From Halomonas sp. (lineage in GTDB: Bacteria; Pseudomonadota; Gammaproteobacteria; Pseudomonadales; Halomonadaceae), in assembly GCA_018401555.1 (NCBI GenBank), contig JAGYKP010000086.1, positions 1-42,048 of the forward strand: DNA of 42,048 nt, read 5' to 3'. The notes under the pieces were generated by a model that ran no database searches, was not told the DNA's origin, and saw nothing but the letters and a program-made list of their open reading frames with translations. Shown here one piece after another: positions 26,379-35,842 of the stretch. Within the stretch, counting starts at the first letter, position 1; each line of letters opens with the position of its first letter. A program made the translations under genes and the position numbers.

Positions 26379-27329
26379 TGCAGGCCCTGGCGATCTTCCA
26401 GGCGACCCTGGAGATCACCCTGCCGGTCTTCGCCATGGTCTTCATCGGCCTGGGACTCAAGCGCGCCCGCTGGATCGATGCGGCCTTCGTCACCACCGCC
26501 TCCCAGCTGGTGTTCAAGGCCACCCTGCCGACGCTGATCTTCCTGAGCATCATCCGTGCCGACCTCGAGGCGACCCTCAACCCGCGGCTGCTTGGCGTCT
26601 TCGCCCTGGCCACCCTGGGCAGCTTCCTGGCCGTGTGGGGATGGGCGGCGCTGCGCGTGGCCCGGGCCGACCGCGGCAGCTACATCCAGGGCGCCTTCCG
26701 CGGCAACTGCGGCGCATCGTCGGCCTGGCGCTGGCGGCCAGCATGTATGGCGACTACGGCCTCTCCGCCGGTGGCCTGCTGCTCGGCGTGGTGATCCTCA
26801 CCTACAACGCCTTCTCGGTGGTGGCCCTGGCCACCTACCGCGACGAGGCCCGGGTCGATTGGCGCGACATCCTCGTGCACTATCGTGCGCAACCCGCTGA
26901 TCCTCGCGGTGGTGGCGGCGCTGCCGGTGGCCCTGCTGGCGCCACCGCTGCCCGGCTGGCTGCTGACCTCGGGAGACTACTTCGCCTCCCTGACCCTGCC
27001 GCTGGCGCTGATCTGCATCGGCGCCACCCTCTCCTTCGGCGCCCTCCAGGCGTCCGGCGCGGTGGCGCTCAGCGCCAGCCTGATGAAGATGGTGGTGATT
27101 CCGATACTGGCCACCGCCGCGGCCTGGCTGGCCGGCTTCGAGGGGCGCGAACTGGGCGTGATGTTCCTGTTCTTCGCCAGTCCCACCGCGGCGGCGGCCT
27201 TCGTGATGGCCAGGGCGATGGGCGGTAACGCCGATGCTCACCGCCAACATCATCGCCCTGACCACCCTGATGGCCAGCGTCACCATCACCCTGGGCGCCT
27301 TCGGCCTGCAGATGGCGGGGTTGATCTAG
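26378..27329 (+). CDS. AEC-family auxin/malonate-type transporter (frameshifted)
   Basis: A membrane carrier of the auxin efflux carrier family, about ten helices in two halves. It starts MQALAIFQATLEITLPVFAM. Recognisable segments are YIQGAFRGNCG, IVGLALAASMYGDYGLSAGG, NPLILAVVAALPVALL and FFASPTAAAAFVMARAMGG. The C-terminal helix [20 protein letters not shown] closes the protein. The frame breaks three times, near 26715, 26880 and 27230, each consistent with a single-base indel in a G/C-rich context. Substrates of this family vary (malonate, other organic acids) and cannot be assigned. It is convergent with sixA. Confidence 0.85.
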
Positions 27330-27834
27330 CGGCGCCCTCCTGGGGCTGATCTGGCGGCTCGGCCAGAGATCGGCCGAGGTCACAGCGCGCCAGGCGGGCG
27401 CAGCCCGCCGCCCACACCTCAGCCTCGAGTTCCGCCACCCGGCGGTGGGAAAGGCGAGGCCACGATCCGCTCGCCCTTCCACCAGCAGCCCGGTGAGCGC
27501 CCCGACCAGCGGCATATGGCTGACCAGCAGCAGTGGCCGTCCGGGCGTCTGTTCCGAGCAGCCAGTCGGCCACCGCCTGAGGCGGGTCGTCCGGCGTGAT
27601 CAGCGGGAGCGTCTCGATCTCTGCCTCCAGCGCCTCGGCCAGCGCCGCGGCGCTTTGCAGGGCGCGTCGGTAGGGGCTGGCCAGCAGGCGCAGGCCGGCC
27701 AGGTCGTCGCGGTCGGCCAGCCAGGCCGCCATGCGTCGCACCTCCTGCTGGCCATGGCCGGTCAGCTCACGCTCGACGTCGGGGCGGCCCGGCCCCGCCT
27801 CGCCGTGGCGCATGATCAGCAGCCGTTCAGCCAT
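27286..27834 (-). CDS. sixA: Phosphohistidine phosphatase SixA (frameshifted)
   Basis: SixA is a small histidine-phosphatase-fold enzyme that removes phosphate from histidine-containing phosphotransfer proteins. [20 protein letters not shown] carries the RHGE catalytic motif, and [13 protein letters not shown] the second Arg motif. The later His motif ([18 protein letters not shown]) lies in another frame, reached by breaks near 27545 and 27450; the C-terminal [12 protein letters not shown] returns to the first frame. The stop is uncertain: uncorrected, the frame ends at 27286, overlapping the convergent AEC gene, but another indel could place it near 27330. The ATG at 27834 overlaps the gpsA stop by 8 bp. 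Confidence 0.83.
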   Translation of the reverse strand: MAERLLIMRHGEAGPGRPDVERELTGHGQQEVRRMAAWLADRDDLAGLRLLASPYRRALQSAAALAEALEAEIETLPLITPDDPPQAVADWLLGTDARTATAAGQPYAAGRGAHRAAGGRASGSWPRLSHRRVAELEAEVWAAGCARLARCDLGRSLAEPPDQPQEGAARSTPPSAGRRRPG

Positions 27835-28917
27835 GCCCACCACCCTTGGCATCCTGCTTGTCGCCATCCTGCTCGCGGTGGGCGCGCTGCACGTCCTCCC
27901 GCGCCAGCACGAACTCCACATCGCTGCTCTGCTCGCCCAGCATCAGCAGCCGTGCCATCTCCTTGGCCGGCACGCCCCGGAACAGCACCTGGTAGAGCCC
28001 CTCGGCCAGCGGCATGTAGATGCCCTCGGCGCGCGCCTTGTCGCGCACCAGGCGCACGGTGTTGACCCCCTCGGCGACCTGGCCCAGGGCATCCACGGCC
28101 TCGTCCAGGCTGCGCCCCTCGCCCAGGGCGTAGCCGACCCGGTAGTTGCGCGAGAGCTGCGACGAGCAGGTCACGATCAGGTCCCCCACCCCGGCCAGGC
28201 CCAGGAAGGTCATGGGATTGGCACCCTGGGAGACGGCGAAGCGGCTCATCTCGGCCAGCGCCCGGGTCATCAGCATGCTGCGGGTGTTCTCGCCCATGCC
28301 CAGGGCCGCGGCCATGCCGGCGGCGATGGCGTAGATGTTCTTCAGCGCTCCGCCGAGCTCCACGCCGAAACGGTCGTTGCTGGCATAGACCCGGAAGTAG
28401 TCGCAGCCGAGTGCGGTCTGCACCCGGGTACGCGTCTCGGGGTCGTCACTGGCGATCACCGTGGCGGTGAGCTGCTTGTCGGCCACCTCGGAGGCAAGAT
28501 TGGGCCCCGAGATCACGCCGATGTGCGCAAAGCCGGTCTCCTCCTCGAGGATCTGGCTCATCAGCTTGAAACCCTCCTCCTGGATGCCCTTGGTGGTGCT
28601 GACCAGGATCTGGTCGGGGGTCAGGTGGGGGCGCGCCTGGCGCACCACCTCGCCAAAGGCCTTGGAGGGAATGGCCACCAGCACCAGGCCCGCCCCGGGC
28701 AGCACCTCGGCCATCTCGGTGGAGGCCACCACCGCCGGATTGATGGCGTAGTCGGGCAGGTAGCGTCCGTTGACGTGCTCGCGGTTGATCTGCTCGGCCA
28801 GCGCCGGGTCGCGCAGCCACTGGCGCACCTCGGCTCCGTTGTCGGCGGCGATGCTGGCCAGGGCGGTGCCGAAGGCCGCCGCCCGAGCACCGCCACGCGC
28901 ATGCGTTCCTCTGCCAT
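27827..28917 (-). CDS. gpsA: Glycerol-3-phosphate dehydrogenase [NAD(P)+] (frameshifted at N-terminus)
   Basis: GpsA reduces dihydroxyacetone phosphate to sn-glycerol 3-phosphate, the backbone for phospholipids. The dehydrogenase body is intact: [41 protein letters not shown] (catalytic Lys) and [19 protein letters not shown]. The N-terminal NAD(P) loop is broken at about 28885-28890: [16 protein letters not shown] should read roughly [20 protein letters not shown] once the frame is restored. The start at 28917 ([12 protein letters not shown]) is followed by a second possible ATG, five codons on, with AGAGGA before it. The C-terminus is a charged tail overlapping the sixA start. Confidence 0.93.
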
Positions 28918-29039
28918 GGATGAACCCCGCAGGAAGTTGTATGGATGGGGGATGTGTAGCGAAGAACGCCGGACCGTGACCGGCCCGGGCGTCGGGAGGT
29001 GCAGGCCCGAAGCCGGCCTGGCGCCTGGGTGGAGCCTGC

Positions 29040-30489
29040 TCAGTCGATCAGCGTGCAGCAGGAGTCGATCGACGACTCTTGCGCGCGTCGCCATAGAACA
29101 TCCGGGTGTTCTCCTTGAAGAACAGCGGGTTCTCGATGCCGGAGTAGCCGGTCCCCTGGCCACGCTTGCTGACGAACACCTGCTTGGCCTCCCACACCTT
29201 CAGCACCGGCATGCCGGCGATGGGGCTGTTGGGATCCTCCTCGGCCGCCGGATTGACGATATCGTTGGAGCCGATGACGATCACCACGTCGGTGGAGGCG
29301 AAGTCGTCGTTGATCTCGTCCATCTCCAGCACGATGTCGTAGGGCACCTTGGCCTCGGCCAGCAGCACGTTCATGTGCCCGGGCAGGCGACCCGCCACCG
29401 GGTGGATACCGAAGCGCACGTTCTTGCCCGCGGCGCGCAGCTTGCGGGTCAGCTCGCTGACCGCGTTCTGCGCCTGGGCCACCGCCATGCCGTAGCCCGG
29501 CACGATGATCACGCTGTCGGCATCGTTGAGGGCGCTGGCCACGCCACCGGCGTCGATGGCGACCTGCTCGCCCTCGATCTCCGCCGCCGGCCCCTGGGTG
29601 CCACCGAAGCCACCGAGGATGACGTTGACGAAGTTGCGGTTCATCGCCTTGCACATGATGTACGACAGGATGGCACCGGAGGAGCCCACCAGGGCGCCGG
29701 TGACGATCAGCAGGTCGTTGGAGAGCGTGAAGCCGATGGCCGCCGCGGCCCAGCCGGAGTAGCTGTTGAGCATCGACACCACCACCGGCATGTCGGCGCC
29801 GCCGATGCCCATGATCAGGTGGTAGCCGATGAAGAACGCCAGGGCGGCGATCAGCAGCAGGGTCCAGAAGCCCGCACCATTGAGGTAGAGGATGGCGAGC
29901 AGCAGCGAGAGCGCCGCAGCGCCGGCGTTGAGCATATGCCCGCCGGGCAGCTGCTTCGGCTTGCCGTCGACCTTGCCGGCCAGCTTGCCGAAGGCGATCA
30001 CCGAGCCGGTGAAGGTCACCGCGCCGATGAACACACCCAGCACCACCTCGATCTGCAGGAACATCAGCTCGTCCGGCGCCTTGGTGGCCACCAGGGCCGG
30101 CGAAGGCCGAGAACTGCTCGGTACCGCGCATCGACGGCGCGGGCCGCCAGCACGCGACGCCGCTCCAGGTCGGCGCTCCAGCCGACGAAGACCGCTGCCA
30201 GGCCGACGAAGCTGTGCAGCGCCGCCACCAGCTGCGGCATCTCGGTCATGTCGACCTTCTTGGCCACATAGACGCCGATGCCGGCGCCGATGACCATCAT
30301 CGGGATCATCCAGCCGTAGGCGCCGATGCCCGGGCCGAAGGCGGTGAAGAACACCGCCACCGCCATGCCGACGATGCCGTACCACACCGCCCGCTTGGCC
30401 TTCTCCTGATTGCTCAATCCCCCCAGGGAGAGGATGAACAGTACACTTGCCGCGATCGCCGCGGCAGACACGAATCCTTGACTCAGCAT
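29040..30489 (-). CDS. pntB: NAD(P) transhydrogenase subunit beta (frameshifted)
   Basis: PntB holds membrane helices and the NADP(H)-binding domain of the proton-translocating transhydrogenase, which uses the proton gradient to make [25 protein letters not shown] begins a helix-rich half. [15 protein letters not shown] sequence ([18 protein letters not shown]) and the NADP domain ([38 protein letters not shown]) follow. The frame breaks twice near 30100-30130 and once near 29070. The last correction (removing two bases) gives [12 protein letters not shown] and the stop at 29040; uncorrected, the stop is at 29048. It lies 16 bp after pntA, with which it forms one operon. Confidence 0.94.
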
Positions 30490-30505
30490 GGGTTGTCTCC
30501 GCGGT

Positions 30506-32078
30506 TCACGATTTCTGGAACATGGCCAGCATCCGGCGTGTCACCAGGAAGCCGCCCACGATATTGATGGTCGCCATGAGCACCGAGATGGCTGCCATCA
30601 GCGTCACCAGCCCGCTGCCCGAACCGATCTGCAGGATTGCCCCCAGGATGATGATCCCGGAGATGGCATTGGTCACCGCCATCAGCGGCGTATGCAGCGA
30701 GTGGCTGACGCCCCAGATCACCTGGAAGCCGACGAAGCAGGCCAGCGCGAAGACGATGAAGTGCTGCATGAAGGAGGCCGGGGCCACCTGGCCGAGCAGC
30801 AGCATCAGTGCGCCGCCCACCCCGAGCAGGGTCACCTGGCGCTTGGTCTGCGCCTTGAAGGTAGCCAGTTCGGCGGCCTTCTTCTCCTCGGGTGTCGGCT
30901 CCTTCTCCTTGGGCTTGGGCTTGGCCGCGGCGATCGCCTTGACCTTGGGCGGCGGCGGCGGGAAGGTGATCTCGCCCGGCGTGGGCCACCGTGGCGCCGC
31001 GGATGACGTCGTCCTCCATGTCATGGACGATCTGGCCATCCTTCTCCGGCGTCAGGTCGGTGAGCATGTGACGAATGTTGGTGGAGTAGAGCAGCGACGA
31101 CTGGGTCGCCATGCGCGAGGGGAAGTCGGTGTAGCCGACCACCGTCACGCCGTTGTCGGTCACCACCTTCTCGTCGGGCACCGTGAGGTCACAGTTGCCG
31201 CCCTTCTCGGCCGCCAGGTCGATGATCACCGAGCCCGGCTTCATGGCCTTGACCATATCCTCGAGCCACAGCTTGGGCGCGGGGCGGCCGGGGATCAGCG
31301 CGGTGGTGATGACGATGTCGACGTCCGGGGCCTGCTCGCGGAAGCACTCCAGCTGCTTCTCGCGGAACTCGGGGCTGGAGGGCGCCGCATAGCCGCCGCT
31401 CTCGGCACCATCCTGGCTCTCGTCGAAGTCGAGGAACAGGAACTCGGCGCCCATGGACTCGATCTGCTCGGCCACCTCGGGGCGCACGTCGAAGGCACGC
31501 ACCACGGCACCCAGGCTGGTGGCGGTGCCGATCGGCGGCAGACCCGCCACCCCGGCGCCGACCACCAGCACCTTGGCCGGCGGCACCTTGCCTGCGGCAG
31601 TGACCTGGCCGGTAAAGAAACGCCCGAAGTGATTGGCCGCCTCAATCACCGCCCGATAGCCGGCGATGTTGGCCATGGATGACAGGGCATCCATCTTCTG
31701 GGCCCGCGAGATGCGCGGCACCATGTCCATGGCCACCACGGTGGCGCCCTGGGCACGGCACTTCTCGAGCAGTTCCTCGTTCTGGGCCGGCCAGAAGAAG
31801 CTGATCAGGGTCTGGCCCTGGCGCAGGTGCTTGACCTCCGACTCCTCGGGCTCGCGGACCTTGATCACCACCTCGGCGTCGGACCACAGCGCCTCGGCGC
31901 CGTCGACGACGCTGACGCCGGCGTCACGGTAGGCCTGGTCGTCGAAGCCGGCGGCCACGCCGGCACCGCTCTCGATCAGGCAGTCATGTCCAAGCTTCTG
32001 GATGAACTTCGCGCTGTCAGGGGTCAGCGCGACGCGCGCCTCGCCCTTGGCGAGCTCCCTGGGTGCACCAATCTTCAC
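30506..32078 (-). CDS. pntA: NAD(P) transhydrogenase subunit alpha (frameshifted)
   Basis: PntA contains the NAD(H)-binding domain and some membrane helices of the same transhydrogenase. The soluble part has [38 protein letters not shown] (dinucleotide loop) and [15 protein letters not shown] Pro/Lys-rich linker leads to the membrane part ([20 protein letters not shown]). The frame breaks at 30975-30977, where an extra base in a GGG/CCC run turns AHAGEITFPP into AHAGRD. Corrected length is about 524 residues, close to E. coli PntA. The start is GTG at 32078 with GGGAGA upstream. The candidate operator at 32139-32157 lies 61-79 bp upstream. Confidence 0.95.
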
Positions 32079-32138
32079 GTTGGATCTCCCGGTTGGTTAT
32101 TGAAATCATGCATAGGGCAGTCCTTTTATTCATACCTG

Positions 32139-32157
32139 ACAATGCCGCATTGCACAA
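32139..32157 (-). promoter_or_regulatory. Candidate operator upstream of pntA (shared with phasin)
   Basis: Leftward, TTGTGCAATGCGGCATTGT differs from the phasin-upstream site in only 3 of 19 positions and has the same orientation and a similar distance to the start codon. The remaining 32079-32311 gap holds the htpG terminator hairpin but no gene I can support. Confidence 0.6.
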
Positions 32158-32265
32158 CCGTCGAATCTCCGTCGAAGGCGCCTGCAATCCAGCAGCATCA
32201 CGCTGAAAAACTGGAATAAACCGACGCTGACCGGAAACCGGGAAAAAGGCAAGTGACAGAAGCGC

Positions 32266-32289
32266 GCAGGCCGCCCGAAGGCGGCCTGC
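32266..32289 (-). terminator. Hairpin terminator after htpG
   Basis: A perfect 10-bp stem (32266-32275 with 32280-32289) with a tetraloop lies about 23 bp past the htpG stop. Leftward it is followed by CTTCTG and, further on, CCTTTTTCC. Probably an intrinsic terminator, with an imperfect T tract. Confidence 0.65.
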
Positions 32290-32311
32290 AAGGGCGAAAA
32301 GGCTGGCGGGG

Positions 32312-34219
32312 TCAGGCGCTCAACAGCGCGTTGAGGCGCTTGACGTAGGCGGCCGGGTCATCGAGATGGCCGCCCTCGGCGATGATCGCCTGGTCGAGCA
32401 GGATATGGGCCAGGTCGGCGAAACCCTCGGCCTCGGCGCCCTCGAGGCGAGCCACCAGCGCATGCTCGGGGTTGAGCTCGAGGATCGGCTTGACCTCGGG
32501 GAGTGGCTGACCGGCGGCCTCCATGATGCGGCGCATCTGGAAGCCCATCTCGTGCTCGGGCAACACCACACAGGCCGGCGAGTCGGTGAGGCGATGGGTC
32601 ACCTTGACCTCCTGGACGGTCTCGCCCAGCGCCTCCTTGACCCGCTTGACCAGGTCCTGCTTGGCCTTGGCGGTCTCCTCCTGGGCCTTCTTCTCCTCCT
32701 CGCCCTCGATCTCGCCGAGGTCGAGCTCGCCCTTGGCCACGTCGACGAAGCTCTTGCCGTCGAACTCGGTGAGGTGGCTCATCAGCCATTCGTCGATGCG
32801 GTCATGCAGCAGCAGCACCTCGATGCCCTTCTTGCGGAAGATCTCCAGGTGGGGGCTGGACTTGGCCGCGTTGAAGCCGTCGGCGACGATGTAATAGATC
32901 TTCTGCTGCCCCTCCTGCATGCGCTCGACGTAGTCGGCCAGCGACTGGTCCTGGGTGGCGCTGTCGGTATGGGTGGTGGAGAAGCGCAGCAGGCCGGCGA
33001 TCTTCTCGCGGTTGGCGAAGTCCTCCGCCGGGCCCTCCTTGAGCACGCTGCCGAAGGTGTTCCAGAAGGTCTGGTAGGCCTCCTTGTCCTTGGCCAGCTT
33101 CTTGAGCATGTCCAGCGCGCGCTTGGTCAGTGCGGAGCGGATCTTCTCGACCTTGGGATCCTGCTGCAGCAGCTCCCGGGAGACGTTGAGCGACAGGTCG
33201 CGGGTGTCCAGCACGCCCTTGATGAAGCGCAGGTAGAGCGGCAGGAACTGCTCGGCGTCGTCCATGATGAAGACGCGCTGCACGTAGAGCTTCACGCCCC
33301 GGGCGCCGTCACGCTCATAGAGGTCGAAGGGCGCCCGGCCCGGCACGTAGAGCAGGCTGGTGTACTCGAGCTTGCCCTCGACCTTGTTGTGGCTCCAGGT
33401 CAGCGGGTCACTGAAATCGTGGGCGACGTGCTTGTAGAAGGCCTGGTACTCGTCGTCGGAGATCTCGCTCTTGGGGCGCACCCACAGGGCGGTGGCCTCG
33501 TTGACGGTCTCCCAGGTGACGGTCTCGCTGCCCTCGATCTCGTTGCCCTCCTCGTCGCGGGCCTTCTCGACCTTCGGCATGCGCACCGGCACCTCGATAT
33601 GGTCGGAGTACTTGCGCACCAGGCTCTGCAGGCGGAAGTCGTCGGCGAACTCCTTGGCATCGGCCTTGAGGTGCAGCACGATCTCGGTGCCATGGGCCTC
33701 GCGCTCGATGTCGGCGACGGTGAACTCGCCCTCGCCCTGAGAGCGCCACTCGACGCCCTCGGCGTGGTCGCTGCCCGCCTTGCGGGTGCGCACCGTGACC
33801 TCGTCGGCGACGATGAAGCCGGAGTAGAAGCCCACGCCGAACTGGCCGATCAGGCGGGCGTCCTTCTGCTGCTCGCCGGAGAGCTGCTTGAGGAACTCGG
33901 CGGTGCCGGAGCGGGCGATGGTGCCGAGGTTACCGATCACCTCGTCGCGGCTCATGCCGATGCCGTTGTCGCGCACGGTCACGGTACCCGCCGCGGCATC
34001 ATGCTCGATCTCGATGCGCAGCTCGCTGTCGCCTTCGTATAGGGCGTCGTTGTCCAGCGCCGCGTAGCGCAGCTTGTCGCAGGCGTCGGCGGCATTGGAG
34101 ATCAGCTCGCGCAGGAAGATCTCCCGGTTGGAGTACAGGGAGTGGATCATCAGGTGCAGCAGCTGCTTCACCTCGGTCTGGAAGCCGAGGGTCTCTTCAT
34201 GTTGCGTGGCGGTAGTCAT
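32312..34219 (-). CDS. htpG: Molecular chaperone HtpG (Hsp90)
   Basis: HtpG is the bacterial Hsp90, an ATP-driven dimeric chaperone of the cytoplasm. The intact 635-residue protein shows the GHKL ATPase motifs [36 protein letters not shown] and [14 protein letters not shown]. The middle domain includes [20 protein letters not shown], and the C-terminal dimerisation domain follows. I chose the ATG at 34219 ([20 protein letters not shown]) from family alignment and an AAGGGG about 10 bases upstream; the frame extends upstream over a neighbouring gene. A near-perfect sigma-32 promoter lies 67-94 bp upstream, so heat-shock control is expected. Confidence 0.98.
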   Translation of the reverse strand: MTTATQHEETLGFQTEVKQLLHLMIHSLYSNREIFLRELISNAADACDKLRYAALDNDALYEGDSELRIEIEHDAAAGTVTVRDNGIGMSRDEVIGNLGTIARSGTAEFLKQLSGEQQKDARLIGQFGVGFYSGFIVADEVTVRTRKAGSDHAEGVEWRSQGEGEFTVADIEREAHGTEIVLHLKADAKEFADDFRLQSLVRKYSDHIEVPVRMPKVEKARDEEGNEIEGSETVTWETVNEATALWVRPKSEISDDEYQAFYKHVAHDFSDPLTWSHNKVEGKLEYTSLLYVPGRAPFDLYERDGARGVKLYVQRVFIMDDAEQFLPLYLRFIKGVLDTRDLSLNVSRELLQQDPKVEKIRSALTKRALDMLKKLAKDKEAYQTFWNTFGSVLKEGPAEDFANREKIAGLLRFSTTHTDSATQDQSLADYVERMQEGQQKIYYIVADGFNAAKSSPHLEIFRKKGIEVLLLHDRIDEWLMSHLTEFDGKSFVDVAKGELDLGEIEGEEEKKAQEETAKAKQDLVKRVKEALGETVQEVKVTHRLTDSPACVVLPEHEMGFQMRRIMEAAGQPLPEVKPILELNPEHALVARLEGAEAEGFADLAHILLDQAIIAEGGHLDDPAAYVKRLNALLSA

Positions 34220-34285
34220 GTAGCGTGAACCCCTTCTTTCGACATGACGACGGTGGACGGGCCACCGACTCGGAACTGGCAGTCG

Positions 34286-34313
34286 ATATGGGGTTGCGAT
34301 GGCGCTTTTCAAG
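34286..34313 (-). promoter_or_regulatory. Sigma-32 heat-shock promoter of htpG
   Basis: Leftward, CTTGAAA (34307-34313) and CCCCATAT (34286-34293) are separated by 13 bp, matching the RpoH consensus CTTGAAA-N13/14-CCCCATNT. The -35 box lies 13 bp from the end of the upstream thioesterase gene. Confidence 0.9.
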
Positions 34314-34325
34314 CCTCGAGGCGAG

Positions 34326-34795
34326 TCATTCCTGATGGCTCGCGGGGTCACCCAGCACGAAATGCAGCCGCGCGGTGGCCACCGGCGCGGCGGCATCCTT
34401 CTGCCAGGCGGTGACCGTGACATTGGCCAGGCGCCGCCCCTCGCGCAGCAACGAACATCGGGCATAGGTAGGCACCAGGCGAGCGGTACGCAGGTAGTCG
34501 ATGGAGACATCGACGATGCGCGGCAGGCGCGGTTCCCGGGAAGCCAGCATCAGGTCGAGCGTCGCCGCGGTCTCCATGAAGGCCGCTACCACGCCGCCAT
34601 GCAGTGCCGGCAGCATCACGTTGCCGACGTTGCCCGGCTGGGGTCGAGGCGGAACAGCAGCCCCTCGCCCTGGGGCTCCGGTTGCGCCGAGACCCCGATG
34701 CGCCGCGCATAGGGCATCAGCTCGAGCCACGGCGCCAGATCGCGATCATCACGGGTCCTGGCCAGCCACTCCACACCATGAATACCCTCAGGCAT
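34326..34795 (-). CDS. PaaI-type hotdog thioesterase (frameshifted)
   Basis: A hotdog-fold acyl-CoA thioesterase of the PaaI/YbgC superfamily. The start [17 protein letters not shown] (ATG 34795) has GAGGAGG 6 bases upstream, within the end of the next hotdog gene. The conserved active-site stretch is [20 protein letters not shown], followed by [20 protein letters not shown]. The frame breaks at about 34637; adding one C gives [20 protein letters not shown]. The substrate is unknown. It overlaps the upstream thioesterase by 8 bp, so the pair is probably cotranscribed and may act on related substrates or as a heteromer. Confidence 0.82.
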
Positions 34796-35285
34796 GGTCA
34801 TCCTCCTCGGCAAACAGCGCCTGGGCGAACTCCGGCGGGGTGTTGCGCGGCCCCAGCCGCACGAAGTTGCCGACGGCCCGGGCCACGTCACCCTGCCCCG
34901 ACTGCCAGACCCGTCCCTCGGTGAACACCACCGAAGCGGTGACGCGCAGCGTGCGCGCCTCCACCAGCAGGTCAAGGCCGGCCACCGCCGGGCGGAAGTG
35001 ATCGACGCGCAGGTCCAGGGTCGGACACACCTCCGGCGCGGGCAGCGCGGGCAGCACCGCCGAACCGCAGGCGGTATCCAGCAGCATGGTCAGCACCCCG
35101 CCGTGGACCAGGCCGCGAGCACTGTCGCCCAGCAAGTCCTCGTGCCAGGGCAGGCGCATGCGGGTCAGCCGTGGCGACGCCTCGAGCACCTCGAGGTCCA
35201 GCTCGCGGGTATGCGGGATCACGTTGACGAAGCGGGTCAGGGCGCGCCGCCAGTCGGCGCTGTCGGGTGATGAATCTTCGTGCAT
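34788..35285 (-). CDS. PaaI-type hotdog thioesterase
   Basis: The intact 165-residue hotdog protein has the active-site helix GLVHGGVLTMLLDTACGSAV and the partner strand PTLDLRVDHFRPA, typical of PaaI-like thioesterases that hydrolyse acyl- or aryl-acyl-CoA. The start MHEDSSPDSADWRRALTRF is the first in-frame ATG. The product ends in an acidic tail (FAEEDDHA) whose codons contain the ribosome site of the following hotdog gene. The exact CoA substrate cannot be inferred. Confidence 0.85.
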   Translation of the reverse strand: MHEDSSPDSADWRRALTRFVNVIPHTRELDLEVLEASPRLTRMRLPWHEDLLGDSARGLVHGGVLTMLLDTACGSAVLPALPAPEVCPTLDLRVDHFRPAVAGLDLLVEARTLRVTASVVFTEGRVWQSGQGDVARAVGNFVRLGPRNTPPEFAQALFAEEDDHA

Positions 35286-35336
35286 GACGCGGCTCGCTAG
35301 GGGGTGGTGTGATTATCAGGCGATCAAACGATCGTA

Positions 35337-35681
35337 TCAGGCCCCGGCGGTGCCGTCTTCGCCTGAATCGACACCGCCCTCGCGCCAGGCGCGATAGGGG
35401 CCCAGGGCCCTGTCCACCCGGGTCAGCAGCCAGCCGACGATCACCGCGTCATCGAGTACGCCCACCAGCACCAGGAAGTCGGGGATCAGGTCCAGGGGCG
35501 AGACCAGATAGACCAGCGCGGCGAGCATCCACAGGATGGCCGCCCAGGGCACGGGGCGATAGCGACCGCGCAACACGTCGCCGAGCATCGGCACAAACAG
35601 CCGCAGGGCCCGGGTGATCTGGCCGATCACCCGGGAACGCCCGCGCAGCCGCGTCTTCAGCTTGCCGCCCTTGCCTGCCAT
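35337..35681 (-). CDS. DUF1232 (YkvA-type) membrane protein
   Basis: The 114-residue protein starts MAGKGGKLKTRLRGRSRV with a basic N-terminus. It has two hydrophobic helices around the DUF1232 signature YLVSPLDLIPDFLVLVGVLD. The family has no proven function; members are small inner-membrane proteins. It is divergent from slt across a 161-bp gap that contains a 7-bp inverted repeat (CACGACA near 35737 and TGTCGTG near 35759) but no other clear signal. Confidence 0.85.
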   Translation of the reverse strand: MAGKGGKLKTRLRGRSRVIGQITRALRLFVPMLGDVLRGRYRPVPWAAILWMLAALVYLVSPLDLIPDFLVLVGVLDDAVIVGWLLTRVDRALGPYRAWREGGVDSGEDGTAGA

Positions 35682-35842
35682 GGGCCCCTCCTTGCCAAGG
35701 TCAACGAACAGAATGCCAAGATAAGCGATTCACTGGCACGACAACAGCATGGACGCGCTGTCGTGAGCGGGCGACACTACCCCCGAGTCCCCCCATCGGC
35801 GAGGATGGTGGTTTGCACGAGAATCGACGCTGGAGGGTTCCC

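Noticed and set aside
27731..30271. 846-codon + strand open frame spanning gpsA and pntB
   Set aside because: It runs antisense to two well-identified genes, with composition typical of antisense frames in high-GC DNA.
32366..34042. Long open frame on the + strand opposite htpG (558 codons)
   Set aside because: Mirror of the htpG codons; repetitive Leu/Gly/Val/His composition and no family features.
35737..35765. Inverted repeat CACGACA/TGTCGTG between the DUF1232 gene and slt as a terminator
   Set aside because: The genes are divergent, so no transcript should end here. The arms are short and no regulator can be suggested.
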